NCBI GenBank assembly: GCA_021325375.1
Contig: JAJPHG010000034.1
Coordinates: 62,001-126,000 of the forward strand
Length of the DNA: 64,000 nt
Direction: 5' to 3'
Source: Alphaproteobacteria bacterium
Lineage (GTDB): Bacteria; Pseudomonadota; Alphaproteobacteria; Micropepsales; Micropepsaceae
Shown: positions 1-9,186 of the stretch, one piece after another
Layout: each line of letters starts with the position of its first letter
Numbering within the stretch: position 1 is the first letter of the stretch
Program-made: the position numbers and the translations under genes
Notes under the pieces: generated by a model
Databases searched by the model: none
Seen by the model: only the letters and a program-made list of their open reading frames with translations
Told to the model about the DNA's origin: nothing

Positions 1-57
1 TCGCTCAGATTCATGGCTCGCGATTATCCCGCAACCTCCCTTGAGGGAAAAGGGCCG

Positions 58-456
58 ATGAGCACGGATGACGGAGATATCGGCAGGGCGCAGCCGCTCG
101 CCAGGCTGCTCGGCGTGGAGATCGTGGAGGCGAGCAAGGCGCGCGTGGTCGGGCGTCTCCTGGTCAGGCCCGATATCTGCACGACCTGGGACACGCTGCA
201 CGGCGGCGCGATCATGGCCTTCGCCGACACGCTCGGCGCGACGGGAGCCTATCTGAACCTGCCGCCAGGCGCGGGCACGACGACGATGGAGAGCAAGACG
301 AACTTCATCGGCTCGGCGAAAGCGGGCTCCGTCGTCACCGCGGAGTCGCTGCCGATCCATATCGGCAGCCGCACCTCGGTCTGGCAGACCCGCATCACGC
401 GCGAGGACGGCAAGCTGGTTGCGGTCGTCACGCAAACCCAGATGGTGCTTACGTAG
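58..456 (+). CDS. PaaI-family hotdog-fold thioesterase
   Basis: A 132-residue single-domain protein of the PaaI/YdiI hotdog family, which hydrolyses aryl- or acyl-CoA thioesters in the cytoplasm. The diagnostic HGG segment (TLHGGAIMAFADTLGA) is present, with the following Asp of the family active site. An in-frame ATG exists at 13, but the ATG at 58 follows a GAGGGA-AAGGG ribosome-binding stretch and gives the usual family length, so I chose it. It precedes an SDR dehydrogenase on the same strand with a 68-base gap, which suggests a shared acyl-CoA metabolic role (inference). Substrate is not determinable from sequence. Confidence 0.85.
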   Translation: MSTDDGDIGRAQPLARLLGVEIVEASKARVVGRLLVRPDICTTWDTLHGGAIMAFADTLGATGAYLNLPPGAGTTTMESKTNFIGSAKAGSVVTAESLPIHIGSRTSVWQTRITREDGKLVAVVTQTQMVLT

Positions 457-524
457 CGACAGGCTTTGCGCCGGGCCCGCGCCGGTTTAAGAGTCCGCCC
501 GGTTGGAATTCGAAGGAGAAGATC

Positions 525-1307
525 ATGGAACTCAATTCGTCCATCTCCGCCGTCGTCACCGGCGGCGCATCGGGCCTCGGCGAGGCGACGGCGCGCGCGC
601 TCGCAAAGCGCGGCGTGAAGGTCGCGCTCCTCGACATGAACAAGACGAAGGGCGAGGCGGTCGCGGCGGAGATCGGCGGCGTGTTCTGCGAGGCCAACGT
701 CACCAAGGAAGACAGCGTCGTCGCCGCGTTCGAGAAGGCGCGCGCGGCCCACGGCCAGGAGCGCATCCTCGTCAACTGCGCCGGCACCGGCAATGCCATC
801 AAGACCGCGTCGCGCGACAAGAAGACGGGCGAGCTGCGCCGCTTCCCGAGCGAGGCGTTCGACTTCATCATCCAGATCAATCTGGTGGGCACCTACCGCT
901 GCATCGCGATCAGCGCGCAGGGCATGCTCTCGCTCGATCCGCTGGCGGGCGGCGAGCGCGGCGCGATCGTCAACACCGCGTCGGTCGCGGCGCAGGACGG
1001 GCAGGTCGGCCAGGCCGCCTACAGCGCGTCGAAGGGCGGCGTGAACGCGCTCACCCTCGTCGTCGCGCGCGACCTGGCGCAGGAAGGCATCCGCTGCAAC
1101 ACGATCATGCCGGGCCTGTTCAACACCCCGCTGCTCGCGGCCGCGCCCGAGCAGGTCAAGCAGGCGCTCGGCGCGCAGGTGCCGTTCCCGCCGCGTCTCG
1201 GCAACCCGCCGGAATACGCCTCGCTGGCGCTGGAGATGCTGAGCAACCCCTATTTCAACGGCGAATGCGTCCGCCTCGACGGCGCGATTCGCATGGCGCC
1301 GCGATAG
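525..1307 (+). CDS. SDR-family dehydrogenase, 3-hydroxyacyl-CoA dehydrogenase type 2-like
   Basis: A 260-residue classical short-chain dehydrogenase. The N-terminal Rossmann motif TGGASGLG lies at residues 12-19 and an acidic residue after the second strand (LLDMN) indicates NAD preference. NCAG follows, and the catalytic Ser153, Tyr166 and Lys170 (YSASK) are intact. The overall pattern (SGLGEATAR start, GQAAYSASKGG, IMPGLFNTPLL) resembles the HSD17B10/3-hydroxyacyl-CoA dehydrogenase branch used in fatty or branched acyl-CoA oxidation. GAAGGAGAAG sits just before the ATG. Clustering with the preceding thioesterase fits acyl-CoA metabolism, but exact substrate is inferred. Confidence 0.85.
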   Translation: MELNSSISAVVTGGASGLGEATARALAKRGVKVALLDMNKTKGEAVAAEIGGVFCEANVTKEDSVVAAFEKARAAHGQERILVNCAGTGNAIKTASRDKKTGELRRFPSEAFDFIIQINLVGTYRCIAISAQGMLSLDPLAGGERGAIVNTASVAAQDGQVGQAAYSASKGGVNALTLVVARDLAQEGIRCNTIMPGLFNTPLLAAAPEQVKQALGAQVPFPPRLGNPPEYASLALEMLSNPYFNGECVRLDGAIRMAPR

Positions 1308-1315
1308 GCCCAAAG

Positions 1316-1439
1316 TGTCATGGCCCGCGAATGCGGGCCACCCAGCTGAAGCTGCAACCAGCTTCGCAGAATTATCGCGGCCAAACTTTCGAGGCCGAAC
1401 AAGCGTTACCTGGGTGGCCCGCATTCGCGGGCCATGACA
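1316..1439. repeat. Class A hairpin element, copy 1
   Basis: Long inverted repeat. The left end reads TGTCATGGCCCGCGAATGC and continues into GGGCCACCCAG. The right end is its reverse complement, ending CGGGCCATGACA. Each arm carries its own small palindrome (GGCCCGC-GAAT-GCGGGCC). The internal part differs from the other class A copies at 11009, 21376, 26532 and 52949. It starts 8 bases after the SDR stop codon. Confidence 0.85.
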
Positions 1440-1449
1440 ATATTTGTCT

Positions 1450-1980
1450 ATGACTCAATCGACGATTCTCGCCTGGCACGACTATTTCGTCACCATCGCC
1501 GCGGTCAGCGCGACGTTGGCGGGGCTGCTTTTCGTAGGCCTCACGATCAGCCTGTCCCATGTGCTGCAGGGCTATGGCTATCTGAGCCGCGCCTTCATCG
1601 CGCTGTTCATGCAGTTCGAGATGCTGCTGCTCGGCATCTTCGGCATCGTGCCGGGACAGCCCGGCTGGGTGCTGGGCGCGGAGTTCATCGTCACCGGCGC
1701 CTCGATCCTGATCGGCATCTCGATCTTCGCCTATCATTTCCCGGAGAGCGCGCTGTCGGCGGTGCTGGGCTCGAAGGGCCCGCGCACCGTGCGCGCGATC
1801 CTGGGCTATGGCGGCACGCTGCTGCCGGTGCTCGCGGGCATCGGGCTGATCTGGGGCGAGCCGCTCTCGCTCTATCTCCTCATCCCGAGCGAGATCGCGG
1901 CACTCTATCTCTCCATCGGCAACGCCTGGGTGTTCGCGGTCGAGATCCCGCGCCGCGCGGAAGAAGCCAAGCAGCGCTGA
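1450..1980 (+). CDS. Integral membrane protein of unknown function
   Basis: A 176-residue protein with about five hydrophobic segments (starting near residues 10, 50, 75, 115 and 140) and a short charged C-terminus rich in Arg/Glu/Lys. I do not recognise a family domain. An in-frame TTG lies six bases upstream, but the ATG at 1450 is the simpler start. It begins directly after the class A hairpin element, so its promoter must lie in or very near that repeat unless it is read through from the SDR gene. Inner-membrane location is inferred. Confidence 0.7.
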   Translation: MTQSTILAWHDYFVTIAAVSATLAGLLFVGLTISLSHVLQGYGYLSRAFIALFMQFEMLLLGIFGIVPGQPGWVLGAEFIVTGASILIGISIFAYHFPESALSAVLGSKGPRTVRAILGYGGTLLPVLAGIGLIWGEPLSLYLLIPSEIAALYLSIGNAWVFAVEIPRRAEEAKQR

Positions 1981-1986
1981 GCGCGC

Positions 1987-2856
1987 TCACGTCGCCTGCA
2001 GCTTGTCCATCGTCTTGGTGTCGAAGTCCGACGCGTCGTGGCGTTCGAGGAGCTGGCCGCTCGGCTCGCCCCAGGCGCGGTTCACCTTGCGTCCGCGCTG
2101 CACGGCGGGACGCGCGGAGAACGCGTCCATCCAGCGGTTGACGTGTTTGTAGCTCGCGCCTTCCAGGAACTCGCCCGCCTCGTAGAGCAGGCCTTTGACG
2201 AGGCCGCCGTACCAGGGCGCGATCGCCATGTCGGCGATGGAGTATTCGTCGCCTGCCATCCATTCGCGCTCAGCCAGATTGCGGTCGAGCACGTCGAGCT
2301 CGCGCTTCACCTCCATGGCGAAGCGGTCGATGGCGTATTCGATCTTCGTCGGCGCATAGGCGTAGAAATGGCCGAAGCCGCCGCCCAGATAGGGCGCGCT
2401 ACCCATCTGCCAGAACAGCCAGTTCAGCGCCTCGGTGCGCGCGTGGTGCTCCTTCGGCAGGAACGCCCCGAACTTCTCGGCGAGATAAAGCAGGATCGAG
2501 CCGGACTCGAAGACGCGGGTGGGCGTGGGCGTCGAGCGGTCGAGCAGCGCGGGGATCTTGGAGTTCGGATTGATGCCGACGAAGCCGGAGCCGAACTGGT
2601 CGCCGCCCTGGATGTTGATGAGCCAGGCGTCGTATTCGGCACCCTTGTGGCCGGCCGCGAGCAGCTCCTCGAGCATCACGGTCACCTTCACGCCGTTGGG
2701 CGTGGCCAGCGAATAGAGCTGCAGCGGGTGCCGGCCCACGGCAAGCTCCTTGTCATGCGTCGGTCCGGCGATGGGCCGGTTGATGTTGGCGAAACGCCCG
2801 CCGCTCTCCTTGTTCCAGCTCCACACTTTGGGCGGCACGTATTCTTCGGTCGTCAT
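1987..2856 (-). CDS. yghU: YghU-type glutathione S-transferase
   Basis: A 289-residue protein of the YghU/GstB nu-class, which uses glutathione for disulfide reduction or peroxide handling. The N-terminal thioredoxin-like domain contains LQLYSLATPNGVKVTVMLEEL, the family's Thr-Pro-Asn active-site segment, then NPNSKIPALLD and FESGSILLYLAE of the glutathione-binding site. The helical C-terminal domain has YSIADMAIAPWYG and RPAVQRG. The longer reading frame upstream lacks family similarity, and the ATG at 2856 gives the usual MTTEEYVPPKVW start. It runs opposite to the preceding membrane gene, the two being convergent with a 6-base gap. Confidence 0.92.
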   Translation of the reverse strand: MTTEEYVPPKVWSWNKESGGRFANINRPIAGPTHDKELAVGRHPLQLYSLATPNGVKVTVMLEELLAAGHKGAEYDAWLINIQGGDQFGSGFVGINPNSKIPALLDRSTPTPTRVFESGSILLYLAEKFGAFLPKEHHARTEALNWLFWQMGSAPYLGGGFGHFYAYAPTKIEYAIDRFAMEVKRELDVLDRNLAEREWMAGDEYSIADMAIAPWYGGLVKGLLYEAGEFLEGASYKHVNRWMDAFSARPAVQRGRKVNRAWGEPSGQLLERHDASDFDTKTMDKLQAT

Positions 2857-2878
2857 GGTGGATGCTCCGTTGCTTGGT

Positions 2879-3526
2879 TCAGCGGCGCCGTTTGATGAGC
2901 ACATGCGTCGCGTTCGTGCCGCAGACGCGCTCGGCGCATTCGTAGTCGCGGCCAAGGTTTTCAAGGCCGCTCAATAGCTGTTCGCCCGCGCCCAGCAGGA
3001 CCGGCGCGACGGCGAGGTGCATGTCATCGATGAGGCCGGCGCGAAGATATTGCCGGATCGTCTCCGCTCCGCCGCCAACTCTCACGTCTTCAGCACCCGC
3101 CGCGTCTTGCGCACGCCTGAGCGCCGCCTCAAAGCCGTCGGTCACGAAGTGGAAGACGGTACCGCCCTTCATCTCCAGGGACGGGCGCGCATGGTGCGTG
3201 AGCACGAAGACGGGAACGTGATAAGGCGGCTCGTCGCCCCACCAGCCTTTCCATTCGTGATCGGGCCAAAGTCCACGCACGGGGCCGAACATGTTGCGGC
3301 CGAGGATCCAGGCGCCGACATTTTCGAACCCTTGCGCGGCGAAGCGGTCGTCGATGTCGGTCGTGCCGCCGTCCTGTCCCGTCATGCCGCGGAAGGTGCG
3401 CGTGGGGAAGAACCATTCGTGCAGCGCGTGGCCGCCCACGCCCATCGGGTTGTCGAGGTCCTGCGACGGCCCGGCGCCATAGCCGTCCAGCGACATCGAA
3501 AAGCTCGCTACGCGTAGTTTCGACAT
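2879..3526 (-). CDS. RibD C-terminal/dihydrofolate reductase-like protein
   Basis: A 215-residue member of the dihydrofolate reductase-like RibD C-terminal family. It opens with a strand and the SLDGYGAGPSQD element, then has AWILGRNMFGP, HVPVFVLTHHARP and VRVGGGAETIRQYLRAGLIDDMHLAVAPVLLGAGEQLL, matching the order of NADPH-binding and core motifs in this family. Members are stand-alone oxidoreductases of unknown substrate and are not the riboflavin enzyme itself. It lies in the same direction as the downstream yghU gene and the upstream NAD-glutamate dehydrogenase. Confidence 0.88.
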   Translation of the reverse strand: MSKLRVASFSMSLDGYGAGPSQDLDNPMGVGGHALHEWFFPTRTFRGMTGQDGGTTDIDDRFAAQGFENVGAWILGRNMFGPVRGLWPDHEWKGWWGDEPPYHVPVFVLTHHARPSLEMKGGTVFHFVTDGFEAALRRAQDAAGAEDVRVGGGAETIRQYLRAGLIDDMHLAVAPVLLGAGEQLLSGLENLGRDYECAERVCGTNATHVLIKRRR

Positions 3527-3532
3527 CCGAGC

Positions 3533-6500
3533 CTACCGCGCCGCGAGTTCGCGGATCTGGCTGTTGGCGAGGGTGAGCTTGGCGATGGAAAGCTCTCCCG
3601 AGGCTTCGAGCGCGGCAAGGAAGGACTTCGCGCGCGCCAGCGGTTCCTCGTGGCGCTCGACCCACTTCTTCGCCGCCGCCGCGCCGTCCGCGCGCGTGCC
3701 TCCGGCCTTGGATTTGGCGAGCAGGGCGAGCGCGTCGCTGGTGAGAATGCGCTGGGCCGCGAACAGGTCGTCGTTGAGGCGCCGGATCGCGAGCCGGTCC
3801 CAATGCTCCAGGCCCACGATGCGCCGGCTCAAGCCGCGCAGCTTGTCGATGCCGACTTCCGTACCGATGGCGAAATAGGCGCCGGCGACGAGATCGACGC
3901 TCAGGCTCCTTGTGTCGGCGAGCTGGGCGATCTCGGGCGCTGTGCCGAACAGCGGCAGCGCGCCGATCTCGTCGGCGATGGCATGCGGCACGCCGGCCTT
4001 CTCGAGCTCGGCGATGCGGTCGAGCGTGCCCTGTTTCTCGTAGGACGAGACGAGGCCCTCGAATGTGCCTTTCAGCGCGTCCATTCCCGAGCGGTAGAGC
4101 GCGATGGTGGAAGCGAAGTCCGCATTCGCCGGCACGTTGGCGAGGAACCACAAGCCCAGCCTGCGCAGAAGCTCGGCGACGTCGGCATACATCGAGGTCT
4201 GGACGGCGGCGTCGACCTTGCCGTCGAGCGTGTCGATCTCGGATTTGAGCCGCGACAACCCGAACGCGCCTTCGGCCACGACCGAGACGCGCACGACCTC
4301 CGCGCCGCTCGCGCCCGTCATCTCCTTCATGCGCGCCACGAACACGGGTCCGGCGAGGTTGACGATGCGGTTCGCCAGCGTGTCGGTGACGATCTCGCGC
4401 CGCAGCCGGTGGCTTTCGAGCTCGGCGGGGAATTTCTCGACCGCCTTCGCGGGGAAATAGCCCGCGAGCTCGGACGCGAAATGCGGATCGTCGGGCAGCG
4501 CGCTCGCCAAGAGCTCGTCCTTGAGGTCGAGCTTGGCATAGGCCAGCAGCACCGCGAGCTCCGGCCGCGTCAGGCCCTTGTCGCTCTGCGCGCGCAGGCG
4601 AAGCTGCGCATCGTCGGGCAGGAACTCGACCGCGCGGTCGAGGCGGCCGCGCGATTCCAGCTCGCGCATGAAGCGGCCATGCGCGTCCAGGTCCTTCGAT
4701 GCGCGCTGCTCGGCAACCGACAGCGTCAGCGTCTGGTCATAGTTGTCCTGAAGAACATGGGCTGCGACGTCGTCGGTCATCTCGGCGAGGAGCCGGTCGC
4801 GCGCGTCGGCGGTGAGATCGCCGCGGCGCAGCGCGCCGCTGAACAGGATCTTGAGGTTCACCTCGTGATCGGAGGTGTCGACGCCCGCGGAATTGTCGAT
4901 CGCGTCGGTGTTGATGCGTCCGCCCGCGCTCGCATATTCGACGCGGCCGAGCTGCGTGCAGCCGAGATTGGCGCCTTCGCCGACCACCTTGGCGCGGATG
5001 TCGGCGCCGTTGACGCGGATCGCGTCGTTGGCGCGGTCGCCGGCCTCGGGATTGCCCTGCGTCGACGCTTTCACATAGGTGCCGATGCCGCCGAACCACA
5101 GCAGGTCGATGTCGGCCTTGAGCAGCGCCTTCATCAGCTCCGCCGGCGTCGCGCTGTCGGCGTCGATGCCGGACAGCGCGCGCATCTGGGCCGAGAGCGG
5201 GACCTGCTTGAGCTCGCGCGAGAACACGCCGCCGCCCTTGCTGATCAGGCTCTTGTCGTAGTCGGCCCAGCTCGAGCGCGGCAGGTCGAACATGCGCTTG
5301 CGCTCGGCCCAGGTCGCGGCCGGGTCGGGATCGGGATCGATGAAGATGTGGCGATGGTCGAAGGCGGCGAGCAGCTTGGTGCATTTCGACAGCAGCATGC
5401 CGTTGCCGAACACGTCGCCCGACATGTCGCCGACGCCGACGCAGGTGAAAGGCTCGCTCTGGATGTCGCGGCCCGTCTCGCGGAAATGCCGCTTGACGGC
5501 TTCCCAGGCGCCCTTCGCGGTGATGCCCATCTTCTTGTGGTCGTAGCCGTGGCTGCCGCCGGACGCGAACGCGTCGCCCAGCCAGAAGCCGCGCCCCTCC
5601 GCGATGCCGTTGGCGATGTCGGAGAACGTCGCCGTGCCCTTGTCGGCGGCGACGACGAGATAGGGATCGTCGCCGTCATGGCGCACGCAATCGGGCGGCG
5701 GGACGATCGAGCCGTCGTGATGCAGATTGTCGGTCACGTCGAGCAGCGCGCCGATGAAGAGCTTGTAGGCGGCGGTGCCCGCGGCCATGTACTCGTCGCG
5801 CGTGGGAGCGAGCGGCATCTGCTTGGGATAGAACCCGCCCTTGGCGCCGACGGGCACGATCACCGCGTTCTTCACCTGCTGGGCTTTCACCAGGCCGAGC
5901 ACCTCGGTGCGGAAATCCTCGCGCCGGTCCGACCAGCGGATGCCGCCGCGCGCCACCTTGCCGAAGCGCAGATGCACGCCCTCGACCATCGGCGAATAGA
6001 CGAAGATCTCGACCAGCGGGCGCGGCGCGGGCAGCTCGTCCAGCTTCTGCGAGTCGAGCTTCATCGCCAGGACCTTCGCGTCCTTCTGATAGAAGTTCGT
6101 GCGCAGCACATTGGCGATGACGTTGCGCAGGCGGCGGATGATGCGGTCGTCGTCGAGGCTGGGCACGTCGCCCAGCGCCTTGTCGATGCGGGTCTGGGCG
6201 AGACGCGCGCGCGCTTCGCGCCGCTCGGCGTCGCCCGGATCGTTGAGCGCGTGGAACAGCTCGACCAGGAGCTTGGCGATGTCGGGGTTCCGCGCCAGCG
6301 CGGTCTCCATATAGTCCTGGCTGAATTGGATCGCGGCCTGGCGGAGATATTTCGCCACCGCCCTCAGGATCACGACGTCGCGCCAGCCCAGGCCCGCGCG
6401 GATGACCAGGCGGTTGAAGCCGTCGCTCTCGGCCTCGCCCGAGACGACGGCGCCGAAGGCCTCTTCGAGCGGCGCCTTGATCTCGGCGAGCCCGGCCGCG

Positions 6501-8341
6501 GCGCCGTCGGCGCGCTCCATCTGGAAATCCAGCAGGACGAAATCGCGCAGCCGGTTGGCGTCGTCCTTGAAGGAGATGGCGAAGGAATCCTCGGCGATCA
6601 CCTTCATGCCGAGATTCTCGAAGATCGGCAGCGTCGTCGACAGCGGCATCATCCCGCCGAGCAGATAGAGCTTGAGACGCACCGTGTTCGCGGGGTCGGT
6701 CTCCTTGCGGTAGGCGCGGGCGCGCAGCGCCAGCCCGCCCGTCTCGGTCGCGAGCGCTTCGAGCTCGGCGAGATCGGTGACCGCCTCGTCGGGCGTGAAC
6801 ATGCCGGTGTAGCCGGGCGAGAACACGGCCTCGCGCGCGTGATAGAGGCGCACGCCTTCGTTCTCACCGTGATGATGGGCGAGCGCGTCGGCGAAACTGT
6901 CGTCCCAGGTGCGGATCGCGGCGCGGATGCGATCCTCGAGCGCGCGCACGTCGACCGGCGGGCGAGGCCCTTCCTCGCGGCCGACGATGTAGTAGACGCG
7001 CGCCAAGGCCGTGTCGTCCAGCGTCGGCGTCGCGGCGGACGTGCGGCCGTGGAAGGCGTCGGCCAGGATCTTGTGGATCTTCTCGCGCGCCGCGGTGTCG
7101 TAGCGGTCGCGCGGCACGAAGACGAGGGCGGAGACGAAGCGGTCGAAGCGGTCGAAGCGCAGGAACGCGCGCACCTTGGGCCGCTCGCCGAGCTTGAGGA
7201 TCCCGAGCGCGGTGTGGAACAGCTCGTCCTCGGTGACCTGGAACAGCTCGTCGCGCGGGAAGGTGTCGAGGATGTGCGCGAGCGCCTTGCCGTCATGGCT
7301 GTTGGGCTTGAGGCCGGCACGCGCCTTGACCTTCTCGATCTTGGAGCGGAGCAGGGGAATGTCGCTGGGCCTGCGGCTATAGGCGCTCGACGTGAACAGG
7401 CCCACGAAGCGCCGCTCGCCGGTCAGGTTGCCCTGCGCGTCGAACGTCTTGACGCCGCAATAGTCCATGTGGACGCGGCGGTGCACCAGCGAGCGCTCGT
7501 TCGATTTGGTGATGATGAGCGGCTCGGGCTGGGTGAGGAACTCGCGGATCTGCGGCGTCAGTGACGCGCGGTCGGCGCCGCCGCGCAGCACGCGCGCCTC
7601 GCTGTCGGTGAGCACGCCGAGGCTGCTGCCGTCGACGGCGAGCAGCCTTCCGTCGCCTTCCGCATGGAAGCGGTAGTCGCGGCAGCCGAGGAAGGTGAAA
7701 TGGTTGTCGCCCAGCCATTCGAGGAAGGCGATGTGTTCGTCGAGATCGACCTTGGCGACGGCGGGCGGGCGCTTCTTGAGCTCGGCGATCGATTCCGCGA
7801 GCCTGTCCATCATCTTCGGCCAGTCGCGCACGGCTTCCCACACCTGCGCGAACACGGCGCGCGCGCCGTCGGCGATGGCGTGCACGCGCGCGGAATCCAT
7901 CACCGGATCGAGGACCGCGACGATGACGCTCGTCGCCTTGTCCTTCCACGGCACGATCGGATGGAACACCGCGCGCACGCGCGCGCCCTGCGCTTGAAGC
8001 TCGGCGGTCAGCGAGTCGAAGAGGAACGGCATGTCGTCGTTGATCGCGACGAGCGCGCATTCGTTCTCGGGGTATGCCTTCGACTCAGCGCTCGGATTGA
8101 AGAGGTCGACGAGGCAATTGCCGGGCTTGCGCTTGGCCAGGCGCTGCATCACCAGCGTGGCCAGCGCCGACAGCGCCTCGGGCGTGTAGCGGTTGATGTC
8201 CTCGGGCGCGGCGTTGGCATAGAGCGCGTCGTAGAACGCGGTGTCCTTGCCTTGGAGCTTGGCGCCTTTGGCGAGGCGTTCGGCCGCCTCGTCCTCGTCG
8301 TGGTTGATGAATGCGTCTGTGCGCGTGGGGGCGAGGTTCAT
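3533..8341 (-). CDS. gdhZ: NAD-specific glutamate dehydrogenase, large 180-kDa class
   Basis: A 1602-residue enzyme converting glutamate and NAD to 2-oxoglutarate, ammonia and NADH, feeding amino-acid carbon to the TCA cycle. The first 650 residues hold the ACT-like regulatory regions. The catalytic part includes GGIRWSDRREDFRTEVLGL, KAQQVKNAVIVPVGAKGGF and the nucleotide-binding WFGGIGTYVKAS, followed by the long helical C-terminus. Length matches the family norm. Codon use is uniform and there is no break. The name gdhZ follows Caulobacter usage. A very long antisense reading frame over it is a codon-bias shadow. Confidence 0.95.
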   Translation of the reverse strand: MNLAPTRTDAFINHDEDEAAERLAKGAKLQGKDTAFYDALYANAAPEDINRYTPEALSALATLVMQRLAKRKPGNCLVDLFNPSAESKAYPENECALVAINDDMPFLFDSLTAELQAQGARVRAVFHPIVPWKDKATSVIVAVLDPVMDSARVHAIADGARAVFAQVWEAVRDWPKMMDRLAESIAELKKRPPAVAKVDLDEHIAFLEWLGDNHFTFLGCRDYRFHAEGDGRLLAVDGSSLGVLTDSEARVLRGGADRASLTPQIREFLTQPEPLIITKSNERSLVHRRVHMDYCGVKTFDAQGNLTGERRFVGLFTSSAYSRRPSDIPLLRSKIEKVKARAGLKPNSHDGKALAHILDTFPRDELFQVTEDELFHTALGILKLGERPKVRAFLRFDRFDRFVSALVFVPRDRYDTAAREKIHKILADAFHGRTSAATPTLDDTALARVYYIVGREEGPRPPVDVRALEDRIRAAIRTWDDSFADALAHHHGENEGVRLYHAREAVFSPGYTGMFTPDEAVTDLAELEALATETGGLALRARAYRKETDPANTVRLKLYLLGGMMPLSTTLPIFENLGMKVIAEDSFAISFKDDANRLRDFVLLDFQMERADGAAAGLAEIKAPLEEAFGAVVSGEAESDGFNRLVIRAGLGWRDVVILRAVAKYLRQAAIQFSQDYMETALARNPDIAKLLVELFHALNDPGDAERREARARLAQTRIDKALGDVPSLDDDRIIRRLRNVIANVLRTNFYQKDAKVLAMKLDSQKLDELPAPRPLVEIFVYSPMVEGVHLRFGKVARGGIRWSDRREDFRTEVLGLVKAQQVKNAVIVPVGAKGGFYPKQMPLAPTRDEYMAAGTAAYKLFIGALLDVTDNLHHDGSIVPPPDCVRHDGDDPYLVVAADKGTATFSDIANGIAEGRGFWLGDAFASGGSHGYDHKKMGITAKGAWEAVKRHFRETGRDIQSEPFTCVGVGDMSGDVFGNGMLLSKCTKLLAAFDHRHIFIDPDPDPAATWAERKRMFDLPRSSWADYDKSLISKGGGVFSRELKQVPLSAQMRALSGIDADSATPAELMKALLKADIDLLWFGGIGTYVKASTQGNPEAGDRANDAIRVNGADIRAKVVGEGANLGCTQLGRVEYASAGGRINTDAIDNSAGVDTSDHEVNLKILFSGALRRGDLTADARDRLLAEMTDDVAAHVLQDNYDQTLTLSVAEQRASKDLDAHGRFMRELESRGRLDRAVEFLPDDAQLRLRAQSDKGLTRPELAVLLAYAKLDLKDELLASALPDDPHFASELAGYFPAKAVEKFPAELESHRLRREIVTDTLANRIVNLAGPVFVARMKEMTGASGAEVVRVSVVAEGAFGLSRLKSEIDTLDGKVDAAVQTSMYADVAELLRRLGLWFLANVPANADFASTIALYRSGMDALKGTFEGLVSSYEKQGTLDRIAELEKAGVPHAIADEIGALPLFGTAPEIAQLADTRSLSVDLVAGAYFAIGTEVGIDKLRGLSRRIVGLEHWDRLAIRRLNDDLFAAQRILTSDALALLAKSKAGGTRADGAAAAKKWVERHEEPLARAKSFLAALEASGELSIAKLTLANSQIRELAAR

Positions 8342-8418
8342 GGCTCTCGGGCGCTATGGGCGGCGGGCGTAACTAGTCCGTCGATCATAGCCCTGCAACC
8401 GCCGCGGCGCGAAACTTT

Positions 8419-9087
8419 TCAGGCGGACGGCAGGCCCGCGAGATCGGGCAGGTTTTCCCGAGCCGTCCAGCGCTGCGCCAGCAGGATGACGCCTGCGATG
8501 GCGCCGGACGCCAGGAGAACGAAAGCCGCACCAAGCGCGCCCGCGTCCAGAGGGCGCAGGACACATGCAAATGACGCGAGCGCGGTTGCGGGCGCAAGAA
8601 AGAGAAACGCGCTCTCGCGTTCGCGCAAGAGAAGGGCGACAGCCGCGCTCGCGCCCGCGGCGAACAGCACCACGGCGCCGATTCCGGTCGTAGTCGGGAG
8701 CGCCAGGAACGCACCCGCGCCCCAGGCAAAGCCCGCGAAGACCAGGACCGCGCTCATATCCTGTGAAAAAGATTTAAGCGCGGCGCGCTCGAAAGGCCGG
8801 CCGATCGTGCGGCGATAGCTCACACCGACGGCCAGCGACGCCGCCAGGACCAGCGCCGCCCATGTCGCGCTTTCGGCGATACCGAGGCGGCCGAAGACGA
8901 GCGTGGCGCCGGCGAGCACGGGGAGGGCAATGGCGAAGTGCAGCGAACGTCCCAAAAGGTTGGCGAGCCGGGCGGTCTCTTCCGCCTCGCGATGCAGCTC
9001 CGCAAGATGGGCGACGGCGCCGAGTGCGTCGCGGGGCGTCTCGATTTCGGGCTGCGGGCGACTGGGGGCAAGCTTGGGCGCGGGCAT
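8419..9087 (-). CDS. Multi-pass membrane protein of unknown function
   Basis: A 222-residue protein. The first 50 residues are polar, including an acidic helix (HLAELHREAEETARL). Six hydrophobic segments follow, arranged in pairs, ending in LPDLAGLPSA. No catalytic motif or known family is recognised. A start four codons upstream (9099) is possible, but the ATG at 9087 follows a GAGGGGAAA stretch. It is divergent from the exonuclease gene at 9187, with a 99-base promoter gap, and follows the glutamate dehydrogenase on the same strand after 77 bases. Confidence 0.65.
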   Translation of the reverse strand: MPAPKLAPSRPQPEIETPRDALGAVAHLAELHREAEETARLANLLGRSLHFAIALPVLAGATLVFGRLGIAESATWAALVLAASLAVGVSYRRTIGRPFERAALKSFSQDMSAVLVFAGFAWGAGAFLALPTTTGIGAVVLFAAGASAAVALLLRERESAFLFLAPATALASFACVLRPLDAGALGAAFVLLASGAIAGVILLAQRWTARENLPDLAGLPSA

Positions 9088-9186
9088 TTTCCCCTCCACA
9101 GGGTAAGGCCGTTAACGATGCATACGCTCGGCCTCGTTCGTTAAGAATGCCTTAATGCCGCCCAGGTTCCCGATTCGGCTCGTCCC

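Noticed and set aside
3650..7564. A 1304-residue open frame antisense to NAD-glutamate dehydrogenase
   Set aside because: It is an Arg/Glu/Ala-rich shadow created by high third-position GC in the real gene and has no recognisable domain.
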